Shown: positions 21,519 to 33,589 of the stretch, piece by piece
Numbering within the stretch: the stretch's first letter is position 1
Layout: every line of letters starts with the position of its first letter
DNA from: Siphonodentalium dalli
Lineage: Eukaryota; Mollusca; Scaphopoda; Gadilida; Siphonodentaliidae
Assembly (NCBI GenBank): GCA_032622095.1
Contig: CP136064.1
Location: forward strand, 126,901,605-126,965,604
Reading direction: 5' to 3'
Length of the DNA stretch: 64,000 bases
Program-made: the position numbers and the translations under genes
The notes under the pieces: generated by a model
Databases searched by the model: none
Seen by the model: only the letters and a program-made list of their open reading frames with translations
Told to the model about the DNA's origin: nothing

Positions 21519-22438
21519 GGGGGAACTGGGGTGGAGTGGGACATTTTTTCTTCCAAGGCCCAGAACTCAATTTGTGCTACATATCCAACTGTTGTTTTGT
21601 GTACGATTTATACATAATTGATTACCGCAACTAATATGACTGTGTATACCATTGCCAACTTGATATATTTCCCATGCTGGCAACTTAAAACAAGGTACCC
21701 AAATGTCCCACACTTCCCCGGGTCATGGGGTACAATGGGTCACCCATTGGAATTCAATAACATACCCCATAACAACAAACGAAACAGTTATTCATTCAAA
21801 GAGGGAAATTAGTTATGTGGTAACACACATTTATATAGTTGAAACATAATGTTTTATTGATACTTCCACTCAATCGGAGAGGAGTGGGACACAGTGTCGA
21901 TCCATAGGGCCCAATTCTAATCTGACAAAATAATTAAAAAACATTCTGTTGGGTGTCTACATGCAGAAGATAAAAGCAACCAGGAATGGTATTTTCCAAA
22001 GATCTGCTCAACTATACATTGCTGTAACTAACCGTCCCAATGTACACCAAGCCAAATGTCCCACTCTACCCCGACATGGTCATGTGTCGGTTGAGTCAAT
22101 ATTCTAGCAACATGCCTATGCTAAGGTATTGAAACAGATATGCAATTTGAAGCCCAAACAGTTGTTTCAGAGCTCAGAGTCGGTAAGAAAATATCTCTCA
22201 TATGTACTTTAAATATTTCAAAATGTTGTGTTCCAAAAAAATTGCCCAGATTCCATAAAAACCCTTTTTTTCACATAAAACTTTAATATGCTTGCCACAC
22301 ATATTATTCATGTCATATGTGCTTCGGACATCTTATGAGCATCAAGTGAATCCATACAGATGAGGCAACTCATGGATGGTATTGAGTTATCTCTACTGTC
22401 CCACAGTACCCACTGTCCCACTCCACCCCAGTTTCCCC
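21519..22438. mobile_element. TA-flanked TIR transposon inside a LINE
   Basis: The 25-bp terminal repeats read GGGGGAACTGGGGTGGAGTG and, in complement at the right, GGGGAAACTGGGGTGGAGTG, then GGACA at both. TA flanks both sides (21517-21518, 22439-22440). Taking out the element with one TA puts the PHD and endonuclease parts of the host LINE back in one frame, which supports these boundaries. Several internal copies of GTGGGACA/TGTCCCAC occur. No transposase frame in 920 bp. Confidence 0.85.
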
Positions 22439-22440
22439 TA

Positions 22441-22648
22441 CTGAAGATCAATTCAGAAGCAAATACTCTCGATACTCTGCAAATGACATGAATTTATCTA
22501 TAATTCATATCAACTGTCGTAGTATTTCAGCCAACTTCGAAAAGTTGAAAACTTTACTATCAAATGCTTGTTACAAATTTGATATAATTGCTTTGTCAGA
22601 AACTTGGATAAGTAGAGATTCCCCCTTACCAAAAACTGCTAACCTAAA
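22441..22648 (+). pseudogene. LINE endonuclease N-terminal fragment
   Basis: The frame continuing from 21518 encodes, from 22488, MNLSIIHINCRS and later DIIALSETWIS. These are the first conserved segments of the AP-type endonuclease of CR1/L2-like LINEs (the N and ETW motifs). The frame ends at TAG shortly after the junction with the next MITE. The rest of endonuclease and all reverse transcriptase are missing here. Confidence 0.8.
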
Positions 22649-22970
22649 ACCACATTAGATCTAAGATGATTTCTAATATGATCGCTAACGTAGAACTAAT
22701 GTAGAACTAATGTCGTAATTTAACTGTTAAAAGTGAGATGGGCGGAGCTTAAAAACTAACATATTGCACATGTGGTCAGGTTAGCGGATATGCACAGTAG
22801 TTCTACGTTAGAAAATTCCCAACTAAATTTCTAACGTGGAACTAACGTGCAAATTTGCTAACATAAAGCATATGTGCAATTTTATAGCTCTTAATAGCTA
22901 TAAAATTGCACATATGATTTACGTTAGCAAATTAGCACGTTAGTTCTACGTTAGTAAATTCCACATCAGG
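22640..22970. mobile_element. MITE with GCTAACGTAGAAC arms
   Basis: The words CTAACGTAGAACTAATGT (left) and ACGTTAGTTCTACGTTAG (right) are inverted. A strong inner hairpin pairs CATATGTGCAATTTTATAGC with GCTATAAAATTGCACATATG around 22869-22917. It truncates the LINE endonuclease. Ends are not exactly defined. Confidence 0.6.
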
Positions 22971-23187
22971 AATGTATAAAAATGGCATATGTGCAGGCAG
23001 GTTATCAAATTAACTTTAAAGTAATTATAAATACATCCAGCTGGGTAACAATTTGTAAAAAAAACAAACACAAACAATATATCATACGGTATTGCATGCA
23101 TGCTTTAAAAAAACTATATAAATATATAATAGATACATCACAAATCAATGACAACACCAGTCTAATCGGGAATCAGCTCGTATTAAT

Positions 23188-23242
<55 letters not shown>

Positions 23243-24719
23243 ATTCAATGTACGTCTTATAAGGCATTCGCGGTATGGATAAATTCCTCGGACCCAACGG
23301 AACGCTCTTTATTGTTGTGACTTACACACGCATCGTAGATTATGATTGTATCACAGATTGGACCAGCCGTTAACGTATGGTAATAGCAATCGATGGTGAA
23401 TGCTTCAGACGTACATTGAATAATGCAATATCATTTTAAGAAATAACACGATTTGATTCCCGATTAGACTGTAACAATACTACAATGATTTAATAAAGAA
23501 TTAAAGTTTCTTCTGGTTCCACAACAGTTGCTGGATCAGTTTCTGGTCGAAAATACGCTCTTTAATATGCGCCACCGCATTAATAATTATATATAACAAT
23601 AATAATGACAAGTTTTGGAAGCACCCGGCGACAATTCGTCATGAAAAATATTACTCTTGGTATCCAAATAATCATTTGATTATTAATTTTCTCAGCCAAA
23701 AATTCACCCTATAGATGGTCCTTATTTGGATCTGTATGATAATTAAATAATGGCCATTAGATTATTTTTTTATGTCCACATTTTAAATACCAATCATTGG
23801 GTCAAAAATATGGTCAAATAATCTTGGAGTTGCAGCAGTTATGGAATTCGAAGAGCAGGGTACGCTTACGCACTCTGTAATTTTGTGGGGTACACTACTG
23901 TGCACGTGCAGTCCCAGGGTACACATCGTCATTCGACTGGTAGACAATGACCGTTTCCACATAAACACGCATGTGTTTACAGATATTTAATGCCTGATAT
24001 GAAATGATTGCAAATGATTTAAACATTAATACGATAATCAGTTAAATTAATAATATGTCTCTCGAGGCTGCCGCGACTGGTAACGTTTGCAAGTATGTGT
24101 GTGTGTGACTTGTGGCAGGGAATAAATATTCCTTCTTATTAAAACAAGTGGATTTATTTATGATACGCAAAAGGTGACTTTGTAAGAAGCGGTCGTATTA
24201 TGTTTACAATCCCAATTTATGAATGTGCGCACTAGAATGCGCCATATATATAAAATCTGTACCTGTCCATTACACTTCGGTCATTGGCAATATTATCAAA
24301 ATATACCATCTTCTTAATATTAATTAGTAAACGAAAGGGGTCATATTTTTTTCAATAATTGCCATTGACTGTGGTTCAGGAGTATTATCTTTCATTCAGA
24401 GTTAAGCTCAGTAAATCCAGACCCTCTCTAATTGTCTTTAAATTTCTGTACACAAACCGATGGGTTTGTATTGAGGTAAAACCCGGTATGTATTAGTGAA
24501 AAAGCACACAACGATACGGGGTTTAACCAACAACGTGTATTGTAATTTTTCCATAATCTTAATGAGTTAGAGTTAGCACCCTTGTACCAAAAGTAGTACC
24601 GATGTTCTGCTTAATAAGTACGTTGCCAGATAAGTCAGTATATAAAAATAGAACAGCTTAAGCATAGGCCCCCGGTGCGCACATGTGTTATGGACGAGCT
24701 CTGATTGGCTCTGCACATA
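22971..24719. other. No gene recognised; TA microsatellite inside
   Basis: AT-rich stretch with AACGCTCTTTA at 23301-23311 and TACGCTCTTTAA near 23554. Frames are short and none carries a known motif or splice-consistent exon. Confidence 0.45.
23190..23239. repeat. (TA)25 microsatellite
   Basis: An uninterrupted TA run of about 50 bp. The 112-residue frame through it is an artefact of the repeat. Confidence 0.95.
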
Positions 24720-24796
24720 AAGGTGAAGACAGACATGACAATTGGAACTTATTCCCTATTCCTTATTCCTTATTTTCAAAAATGTCGCTTTCAAAC

Positions 24797-27700
24797 CGAT
24801 TTGACGGCATGGGTGGGTGGCCCGCCCCAAATACCACCTAGAAACACCCCGACCCCCTACCCATCACCCCCGGGGGGTGCCACCCCCGAGGGGGTGAAAA
24901 TGGGGTATGGACCATTTTCGAGAACGGTAAGGATTTCGACCGATTTGACGGCATGGGTGGGTGGCCCGTCCCAAAATACCACCTAGAAACACCCCGACCC
25001 CCCACCCATCACCCCCGGGGGGTGTCACCCCGAGGGGGTGAAAATGGGGTATGGACCATTTTCGAGAACGGTAAGGATTTCGACCGATTTGACGGCATGG
25101 GTGGGTGGCCTGCCCCAAATACCACCTAGAAAACACCCCGCCCCACCCATCACCCCCGGGGGGTGCCACCCGAGGGGGTGAAAATGGGGTTTGGACCATT
25201 TTCGAGCACGGTAAGGATTTCGACCGATTTGACGGCATGGGTGGGTGGCCCGCCCCAAATACCACCTAGAAACACCCGACCCCCCACCCATCACCCCGGG
25301 GGTGCCACCCCCGAGGGGGTGAAAATGGGGTATGGACCATTTTCGAGAACGGTAAGGATTTCGACCGATTTGACGGCATGGGTGGGTGGCCCGCCCCAAA
25401 TACCACCTAGAAACACCCCGACCCCCACCATCAACCCCGGGGGGTGTCACCCCGAGGGGGTGAAAATGGGGTATGGACCATTTTCGAGAACGGTAAGGAT
25501 TTCGACCGATTTGACGGCATGGGTGGGTGGCCCGCCCCAAATGCCACCTAGAAACACCCCGACCCCCACCCATCACCCCCGGGGGGTGCCACCCCGAGGG
25601 GGTGAAAATGGGGTTTGGACCATTTTCGAGAACGGTAAGGATTTCGACCGATTTGACGGCATGGGTGGGTGGCCCGCCCCAAATACCACATAGAAACACC
25701 CGACCCCCACCCATCAACCCCGGGGGGTGTCACCCCGAGGGGGTGAAAATGGGGTATGGACAATTTTCGAGAACGGTAAGGATTTCGACCGATTTGACGG
25801 CATGGGTGGGTGGCCCGCCCCAAATACCACCTAGAAACACCCCGACCCCCACCCATCACCCCCGGGGGGTGCCACCCCGAGGGGGTGAAAATGGGGTTTG
25901 GACCATTTTCGAGAACGGTAAGGATTTCGACCGATTTGACGGCATGGGTGGGTGGCCCGCCCCAAATACCACATAGAAACACCCGACCCCCACCCATCAA
26001 CCCCGGGGGGTGTCACCCCGAGGGGTGAAATGGGGTATGGACCATTTTCGAGAACGGTAAGGATTTCGGCCGATTTGACGGCATGGGTGGGTGGCCCGCC
26101 CCAAATACCACCTAGAGACACCCCGACCCCCCCACCCATCACCCCAGGGGGTACCACCCCGAGAGGGTGAAAATGGGGTTTGGACCATTTTCGAGAACGG
26201 TAAGGATTTCGACCGATTTGACGGCATGGGTGGGTGGCCCGCCCCAAATACCACCTAGAAACACCCGACCCCCCCACCCATCAACCCCGGGGGGTGTCAC
26301 CCCGAGGGGGTGAAAATGGGTATGGACCATTTTCTAGAACGGTAAGGATTTCGACCGATTTGACGGCATGGGTGGGTGGCCCGCCCCAAATACCACCTAG
26401 AAACACCCCGACCCCCCACCCATCACCCCCGGGGGGTGCCACCCCGAGGGGGTGAAAATGGGGTATGGACCATTTTCGAGAACGGTAAGGATTTCGACCG
26501 ATTTGACGGCATGGGTGGGTGGACCGCCCCAAATACCACCTAGAAACACCCCGACCCCCACCATCACCCCCGGGGGTGCCACCCCGAGGGGGTGAAAATG
26601 GGGTATGAACCATTTTCGAGAACGGTAAGTATTTCGACCGATTTGACGGCATGGTGGGTGGCCCGCCCCAAATACCATCTAGAAACACCCCGACCCCCCA
26701 CCCATCACCCCCGGGGGGTGAAAATGGGGTTTGGACCATTTTCGAGAACGGTAAGTATTTCGACCGATTTGACGGCATGGGTGGGTGGCCCGCCCCAAAT
26801 ACCACCTAGAAACAACCCGACCCCCCACCCATCACCCCCGGTGGGTGCCACCCCGAGGGGGTGAAAATGGGGTATGGACCATTTTCGAGAACGGTAAGGA
26901 TTTCGACCGATTTGACGGCATGGGTGGGTGGCCCGCCCCAAATACCACCTAGAAACACCCGACCCCCCACCCATCAACCCCGGGGGGTGTCACCCCGAGG
27001 GGGTGAAAATGGGGTATGGACCATTTTTCTAGAACGGTAAGGATTTCGACCGATTTGACGGCATGGGTGGGTGGCCCGCCCCAAATACCACCTAGAAACA
27101 CCCCGACACCCCACCCATCACCCCCGGGGGGTGTCACCCCGAGGGGGTGAAAATGGGGTATGGACCATTTTCGAGAACGGTAAGGATTTCGGCCGATTTG
27201 ACGGCATGGGTGGGTGGCCCGCCCCAAATACCACCTAGAGACACCCCGACCCCCCACCCATCACCCGAGGGGGTGAAAATGGGGTTTGGACCATTTTCGA
27301 GAACGGTAAGGATTTCGACCGATTTGACGGCATGGGTGGGTGGCCCGCCCCAAATACCACATAGAAACACCCGACCCCCCACCCATCAACCCCGGGGGGT
27401 GTCACCCCGAGGGGTGAAAATGGGGTATGGACAATTTTCGAGAACGGTAAGGATTTCGACCGATTTGACGGCATGGGTGGGTGGCCCGCCCCAAATACCA
27501 CCTAGAAACACCCCGACCCCCACCCATCACCCCCGGGGGGTGCCACCCCGAGGGGGTGAAAATGGGGTTTGGACCATTTTCGAGAACGGTAAGGATTTCG
27601 ACCGATTTGACGGCATGGGTGGGTGGCCCGCCCCAAATACCACATAGAAACACCCGACCCCCCACCCATCAACCCCGGGGGGTGTCACCCCGAGGGGGTG

Positions 27701-29479
27701 AAAATGGGGTATGGACCATTTTCGAGAACGGTAAGGATTTCGGCCGATTTGACGGCATGGGTGGGTGGCCCGCCCCAAATACCACCTAGAGACACCCCGA
27801 CCCCCCCACCCATCACCCCAGGGGGTACCACCCCGAGAGGGTGAAAATGGGGTTTGGACCATTTTCGAGAACGGTAAGGATTTCGACCGATTTGACGGCA
27901 TGGGTGGGTGGCCCGCCCCAAATACCACCTAGAAACACCCGACCCCCCACCCATCAACCCCGGGGGGTGTCACCCCGAGGGGGTGAAAATGGGGTATGGA
28001 CCATTTTCTAGAACGGTAAGGATTTCGACCGATTTGACGGCATGGGTGGGTGGCCCGCCCCAAATACCACCTAGAAACACCCCGACCCCCCACCCATCAC
28101 CCCCGGGGGGTGCCACCCCGAGGGGGTGAAAATGGGGTATGGACCATTTTCGAGAACGGTAAGGATTTCGACCGATTTGACGGCATGGGTGGGTGGACCG
28201 CCCCAAATACCACCTAGAAACACCCCGACCCCCACCATCACCCCCGGGGGTGCCACCCCGAGGGGGTGAAAATGGGGTATGAACCATTTTCGAGAACGGT
28301 AAGTATTTCGACCGATTTGACGGCATGGTGGGTGGCCCGCCCCAAATACCATCTAGAAACACCCCGACCCCCCACCCATCACCCCCGGGGGGTGAAAATG
28401 GGGTTTGGACCATTTTCGAGAACGGTAAGTATTTCGACCGATTTGACGGCATGGGTGGGTGGCCCGCCCCAAATACCACCTAGAAACAACCCGACCCCCC
28501 ACCCATCACCCCCGGTGGGTGCCACCCCGAGGGGGTGAAAATGGGGTATGGACCATTTTCGAGAACGGTAAGGATTTCGACCGATTTGACGGCATGGGTG
28601 GGTGGCCCGCCCCAAATACCACCTAGAAACACCCGACCCCCCACCCATCAACCCCGGGGGGTGTCACCCCGAGGGGGTGAAAATGGGGTATGGACCATTT
28701 TCTAGAACGGTAAGGATTTCGACCGATTTGACGGCATGGGTGGGTGGCCCGCCCCAAATACCACCTAGAAACACCCCGACCCCCCACCCATCACCCCCGG
28801 GGGGTGCCACCCCGAGGGGGTGAAAATGGGGTATGGACCATTTTCGAGAACGGTAAGGATTTCGACCGATTTGACGGCATGGGTGGGTGGACCGCCCCAA
28901 ATACCACCTAGAAACACCCCGACCCCCACCATCACCCCCGGGGGTGCCACCCCGAGGGGGTGAAAATGGGGTATGAACCATTTTCGAGAACGGTAAGTAT
29001 TTCGACCGATTTGACGGCATGGTGGGTGGCCCGCCCCAAATACCATCTAGAAACACCCCGACCCCCCACCCATCACCCCCGGGGGGTGAAAATGGGGTTT
29101 GGACCATTTTCGAGAACGGTAAGTATTTCGACCGATTTGACGGCATGGGTGGGTGGCCCGCCCCAAATACCACCTAGAAACAACCCGACCCCCCACCCAT
29201 CACCCCCGGTGGGTGCCACCCCGAGGGGGTGAAAATGGGGTATGGACCATTTTCGAGAACTGTAAGGATTTCGACCGATTTGACGGCATGGGTGGGTGGC
29301 CCGCCCCAAATACCACATAGAAACACCCCGACCCCCCACCCATCACCCCCGGGGTGTGCCACCCCGAGGTGGTGAAAATGGGGTATGGACCATTTTCGAG
29401 AACGGTAAGAATTTCGACCGATTTGACGGCATGGATGGGTGGCCCGCCCCAAATACCACCTAGAAACACTCCAACCCCC
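24797..29479. repeat. GC-rich 141-bp satellite, about 33 monomers
   Basis: Each monomer contains GATTTGACGGCATGGGTGGG, TGGCCCGCCCCAAATACCAC, a C-rich block, GGGGGTGCCACCCCGAGGGG and GAGAACGGTAAGGATTTCGA. Spacing of the first word is 140-144 bp. From 26.2 kb onward a five-monomer higher-order unit of 694 bp repeats, and a block is also duplicated about 1.67 kb apart. Open frames on both strands exist because 141 is divisible by three and the monomer lacks stops in some frames. No known protein motif appears, so I treat it as non-coding. Confidence 0.9.
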
Positions 29480-29539
29480 GTTTAATTTGTCTGAAAAAAC
29501 TGCCAGATCACATGATAACCCACTTCATGACACAGTAGT

Positions 29540-30490
29540 TGCAAGTTTTAGTTGAATCGCTAAATATCATATATAGCACACTCGTATGGACGATGGCCGG
29601 TCTATGTCCTATTATGCTTTGCCAGACTCCGTATATGACTGAATTCTTTCTGATACACGTCACACTCGTATGGACGATCGCCGGTGTTCGTCCTCTTATG
29701 CATTGTCAGACTCCATATATGACTGAATTCTTTATGACACACGTCACGCTCGTGTGGTCGATCGCCGGTGTTCGTCTTCTTATACATTGCCAGACTCTCG
29801 TATGACTGAATTCATTATGATACACGTCACGCTCGTATGGTCGATCGCCGGTGTTCGTCCTCTTATGCATTGCCAGACTCCACATATAACTGAATTCCTT
29901 ATGATACACGTCACGCTCGTATGGTCGATCGCCGGTGTTCGTCCTCTTATGCATTGTCAGACTCCATATATAACTGAATTCCTTCTGATACACGTCACAC
30001 TCGTATGGACGATCGCCGGTTTTCGTCCTTTTATGCATTGCCAGACTCCATATATGACTGAATTCCTTATGATACACGTTACGCTCGTATGGTCGATCGC
30101 CAGTGTTCGTCCTCTTATGCATTGTCAGACTACATATATGACTAAATTCCTTGTCATACACGTCACTCTCGTGTGGACGATCGGCAGTGTTCGTCCTCTT
30201 ATGCATTGTCAGACTCCATATATGACTGAATTCCTTATGATACACGTCACGCTCGTATGGTCGATCGCCGGTGTTCGTCCTCATATGCTTTGCAAGACTC
30301 CATACATAACTGAATTCCTTCTGATACACATCACACTCGTATTGACGATCACCGGTGTTCGTTCTCTTATGCATTGTCTGACTCCATATATGACTGAATT
30401 CCTTATGATACACGTCACGCTCGTATGGTCGATCTCCGGTTTTCGTCCTCTTATGCATTGCCAGACTTCATATATGCTTATAAGTCTTAA
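29540..30490 (-). pseudogene. Decayed C2H2 zinc-finger tandem array
   Basis: 84-bp units translate on the minus strand to TGDRPYERDVYHKEFS plus HIWSLTMHKRTN. The linker and KEF-S, L-x2-H pattern are those of C2H2 fingers, but the ligands are lost. The second Cys is Tyr in nearly every unit, the first is Arg or Ser in many, and the last His is Asn or Lys. Frameshifts near 29.79 kb split the frame. Shared defects show the unit was already dead when amplified, so this is a satellite of zinc-finger origin and not a DNA-binding gene. Confidence 0.85.
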
Positions 30491-30844
30491 TAATTCTCCT
30501 TAGTAAATGCAGCCCAAACATACTCCAAAACTTGTTATTGAGAAAATTGACCGTTGCATATTCATTCATATCCATTTATATCCACACAACTGAAACATAT
30601 TTGTTTATTCACTGGAATCCATATCAATATTTAAATCCAATTTATATATTAATCTAATCTGAAAATTATAGTGAAATATTTAAATTCTTTATGTAGCCAT
30701 TATTGGTTGTATTTTGTCATCCAGGGGTGCCGGGTAGAATGCCATCATAGGCCACGACACTCCACACAATACACATATAAATTGACTTATATTATAACGT
30801 ATTAATGTATAATGTATTGTGAAATAAAATATTATCCTAAAACT
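30491..30844. other. No feature recognised
   Basis: Very AT-rich spacer between two zinc-finger-like blocks. Nothing else was recognised. Confidence 0.5.
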
Positions 30845-31110
30845 ATATGCCTGAATTCTTTCTCATACACGTCACTCTCGTATGGTCGATCACCAGTGTT
30901 CGTTCTCTTATGCATTGTCAGACTCCATATATGACTGAATTCCTTATAATACACGTCACGCTCGTATGGTCGATCGCCGGTGTTCGTCCTCTTATGCTTT
31001 GCCAGACTCCATATATAACTTAATTCCTTCTGATACAGGTCACACTGGTATGGACGATCGCCGGTGTTCGTCCTTTAATGCATTACCAGACTCCATCTAT
31101 AACTGAAATC
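30845..31110 (-). pseudogene. Three further decayed zinc-finger units
   Basis: TGAATTCCTTATAATACACG, CTCGTATGGTCGATCGCCGG and TGTTCGTCCTCTTATGC words repeat every 84 bp as in the neighbouring array, in the same orientation. The ligand positions are lost here too. Confidence 0.75.
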
Positions 31111-31194
31111 ATCTAAAGTTTTAAGACAAGCGACCAGTTTATTGATATCCGACATTTTCACACTAAGTTGCACACACCTGTTTTTTCCTTGTTA

Positions 31195-32108
31195 TCTATT
31201 ATATATTTTGGAAGATCTGTTTGTTTGTTTGTTTGTTTGTGTGTTTGTAATCGATGGACTCGAAAATGGCCCAGCCGATTTCGATGAAACTTGGTATGTG
31301 GGGGTATTTTCGGGTCAGGACCAACATAGGCCTATTAATTTGTCCGTGCGAGGTCAACTTTTCACGTGCCGAGGTCAAATCTGTTTTTACGCCGTTTTGC
31401 GCTAATATATTTCAGTTCGGTGCTTACAAATCGATTCGAAACAGCGCGAATAATAACATGCTAGTCATAATAATGACACTATGAGAATCTTTCGTGTTTC
31501 CTCTTTCCAACGATATATAATATGTATGTATCCGTTTTAGTTATCTGCCTCAATTATTAAGAAGAAGTGGTACGATCTTCTATCAGGGTAAAAACAATGC
31601 GTAACTTCTATGACGTCGTTAGAGGTCATAAGGTTAGATCACGTTAACTCTTCTCCGGCCGATGCATTTGACTGTTTCAGACGTCTTGGCGATATCTCGG
31701 GCACCGATGGTAATTTATCTTTACGTTGAAACTTGATAATTAATGAGCGTGTGTATATGAGGCGCGTTTATATACTTCAGTGGAAATCAAATCGGGTTAA
31801 ACTGGCGGATTTTTACGGACGAAATTTGATGCATAGGGTATCTCGGTATCCGATGGGCCGATTTCCCGGTATCCGCTGGGCCGATTTCCACCATTTTTGG
31901 GGTGTTGGTCCACCTGACCTTGACCTTCAAAATGGTCAATTCAAGGTCAAATCGGGTAAAACCGGATGGATTTCGACGGGTACTTTTGTCGGGTACTTTT
32001 GTTCGGGCACTGTGTTTTGGACGGGTCAAATCGTGACCCCACTTGACCTTGGCCTTCAATATAGACAATTCAAGGTCAAAGCCCGGACGAAGTCGGGTCA
32101 CCTTCTAG
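31195..32108 (+). mobile_element. Complete non-autonomous Helitron-like element
   Basis: 914 bp. Preceded by A (31194), it starts TCTATTATATATTTTGGAAG. The 3' end is CCCGGACGAAGTCGGG, TCACCTT, CTAG (32105-32108), followed by T. This A-to-T insertion without target duplication is the Helitron rule. Body and length closely match 18770-19630. Short frames inside have no helicase or Rep motifs. Confidence 0.8.
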
Positions 32109-32164
32109 TTATATATATGCTCGCATGCTGCAATGCATATAGACTTCCTCCTCTTTCTGTGAAA

Positions 32165-32775
32165 TGCGCACAGGGTATTTATTATACACCGGCGATCGTC
32201 CATACGAGTGTGACGTGTATCAGAAGGCATTCAGTTATGTATGGAGTCTTGCAAAGCATAAAAGGACGTACACTGGCGATCGACCATACGAGCGTGACGT
32301 GTATCATAAGGAATTCAGTCATATATGGTGTCTGACAATGCATAAAAGGACGAACACTGGCGATCGTCCATATGAGAGTGACGTGTATGACAAGGAATTC
32401 AGTCATATATGGAGTCTGACAATGCATAAGAGGACGAAAACCGGCGATCGTCCATACGAGTGTGACGTGTATCAGAAGGAATTCAGTTATATATGGAGTC
32501 TGACAATGCATAAGAGGACGAACACCGGCGATCGACCATACGAGCGTGACGTGTATCATAAGGAATTCAGTTATATGTGGAGTCTGGCAATGCATAAGAG
32601 GACGAACACCGGCGATCGACCATACGAGCGTGACGTGTGTCATAAAGAATTCAGTCATATATGGAGTCTGACAATGCATAAGAGGACGAACACCGGCGAT
32701 CGTCCATACGAGTGTGACGTGTATCAGAAAGAATTCAGTCATATACGGAGTCTGGCAAAGCATAATAGGACATAG
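32165..32775 (+). pseudogene. Decayed C2H2 zinc-finger array, inverted copy
   Basis: Seven 28-residue units. The variants (ECDVYQ, ERDVYH, ESDVYD, ECDVYQ, ERDVYH, ERDVCH, ECDVYQ) come in nearly the same order as in the 29540-30490 array, and both end in SLAKHNRT and a stop. Cys-to-Tyr and His-to-Asn changes are shared. The open 203-codon frame is a relic of the parent gene and lacks complete zinc-ligand sets. No finger keeps both Cys. Confidence 0.85.
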
Positions 32776-32894
32776 ACCGACCATCGTCCATACGAGTGTG
32801 CTATATATGATATTTAGCGATTCAACTAAAACTTGCAACTACTATGTCATGAAGTGGGTTATCATGTGATCTGGCAGTTTTTTTCAGATTAATT

Positions 32895-33055
32895 AAACGG
32901 GGGGTCGGGGTGTTTCTAGGTGGTATTTGGGGCGGGCCACCCACCCATGTCGTCAAATCGGTCGAAATCCTTGGGTGATGGGTGGGGGGTCGGGGTGTTT
33001 CTAGGTGGTATTTGGGGCGGGCCACCCACCCATGCCGTCAAATCGGTCGAAAGCG
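32895..33055. repeat. Short inverted copy of the 141-bp satellite
   Basis: GGTCGGGGTGTTTCTAGGTG and GTATTTGGGGCGGGCCACCC occur twice, with one internal deletion. They are in reverse complement relative to 24797-29479. Confidence 0.85.
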
Positions 33056-33283
33056 ACATTTTTGAAAATAAGGAATAGGGAATAAGTTCCAATTGTCATG
33101 TCTGTAGGTAAAGGTCATACTTCGTGTCGGGATAATACATTTTGCCAAAATTGTTATTTTGCTGTCACTCAAGATTCTGTGTTCTTTGAGAATCAGGTGT
33201 CTTGCGGATACCAAAGGTCCAAACTCTAATTGACGCGGGCAAATTTCACTGACTTTCATTTCAACCTGAATAGAAGATAGATC

Positions 33284-33580
33284 TAAGAAGATTTACAAGA
33301 CTTTCGTCCTCTTATAACTAGTTGAAGCTTTCCTATGAAACAATAAGGACAAACAGTATAAAAACTCATTCTTTGTCAAAACAATCATTGAATGGAACCA
33401 CCTGGAGGCTGAAGGACACGGCCAGCGCATATGATTTAACATCAACAACAACATTAACAGCGTAAGTCGTCCAACGGTGAACCTACAGCCAAATCAAGGC
33501 TCATACACCCGCCCGACCAACATACAGATGCAGATCGAACTTGAAACAAGATAATCACAAAGTGAGTATTTACTAAATTA
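33284..33580 (+). pseudogene. LINE C-terminal remnant
   Basis: The frame around 33357 reads YKNSFFVKTIIEWNHL. This resembles the SFF-x-R/K-TI-x-WN-x-L segment near the C-terminus of many invertebrate LINE reverse transcriptases. Stops lie on both sides and no reverse transcriptase motifs remain. Confidence 0.5.
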
Positions 33581-33589
33581 CTGTATTAT

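Larger units (their letters stand above)
24720..33107. repeat. Large unequal inverted repeat
   Basis: The left arm in order is a 75-bp lead (GACATGACAATTGGAACTTA...), 141-bp satellite, spacer (CATGATAACCCACTTCATGA) and zinc-finger-like array. The right arm is the reverse complement of the same order: zinc-finger-like array 32165-32775, spacer to about 32890, satellite 32895-33055, lead to 33107. The arms differ enormously in length because the satellite has about 33 monomers on the left and fewer than two on the right. The centre holds extra zinc-finger units and a complete Helitron. Confidence 0.8.

Noticed and set aside
22982-23320. 112-codon frame
   Set aside because: It runs through a (TA)25 microsatellite, giving an artefactual Tyr-Ile run.
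25025-25717. 230-codon open frame on the minus strand
   Set aside because: It is read through satellite monomers whose length is a multiple of three. The other strand is equally open, and there is no start context, domain or splice support.
24797-29479. CRISPR-like regular repeats
   Set aside because: There are no unique spacers. The whole period is conserved and the context is eukaryotic.
29754-30503. 249-codon plus-strand frame
   Set aside because: It is the antisense of the decayed zinc-finger array and has no motif of its own.
32165-32775. Functional zinc-finger protein
   Set aside because: No unit keeps both Cys and both His ligands, and the defects are shared by all units.
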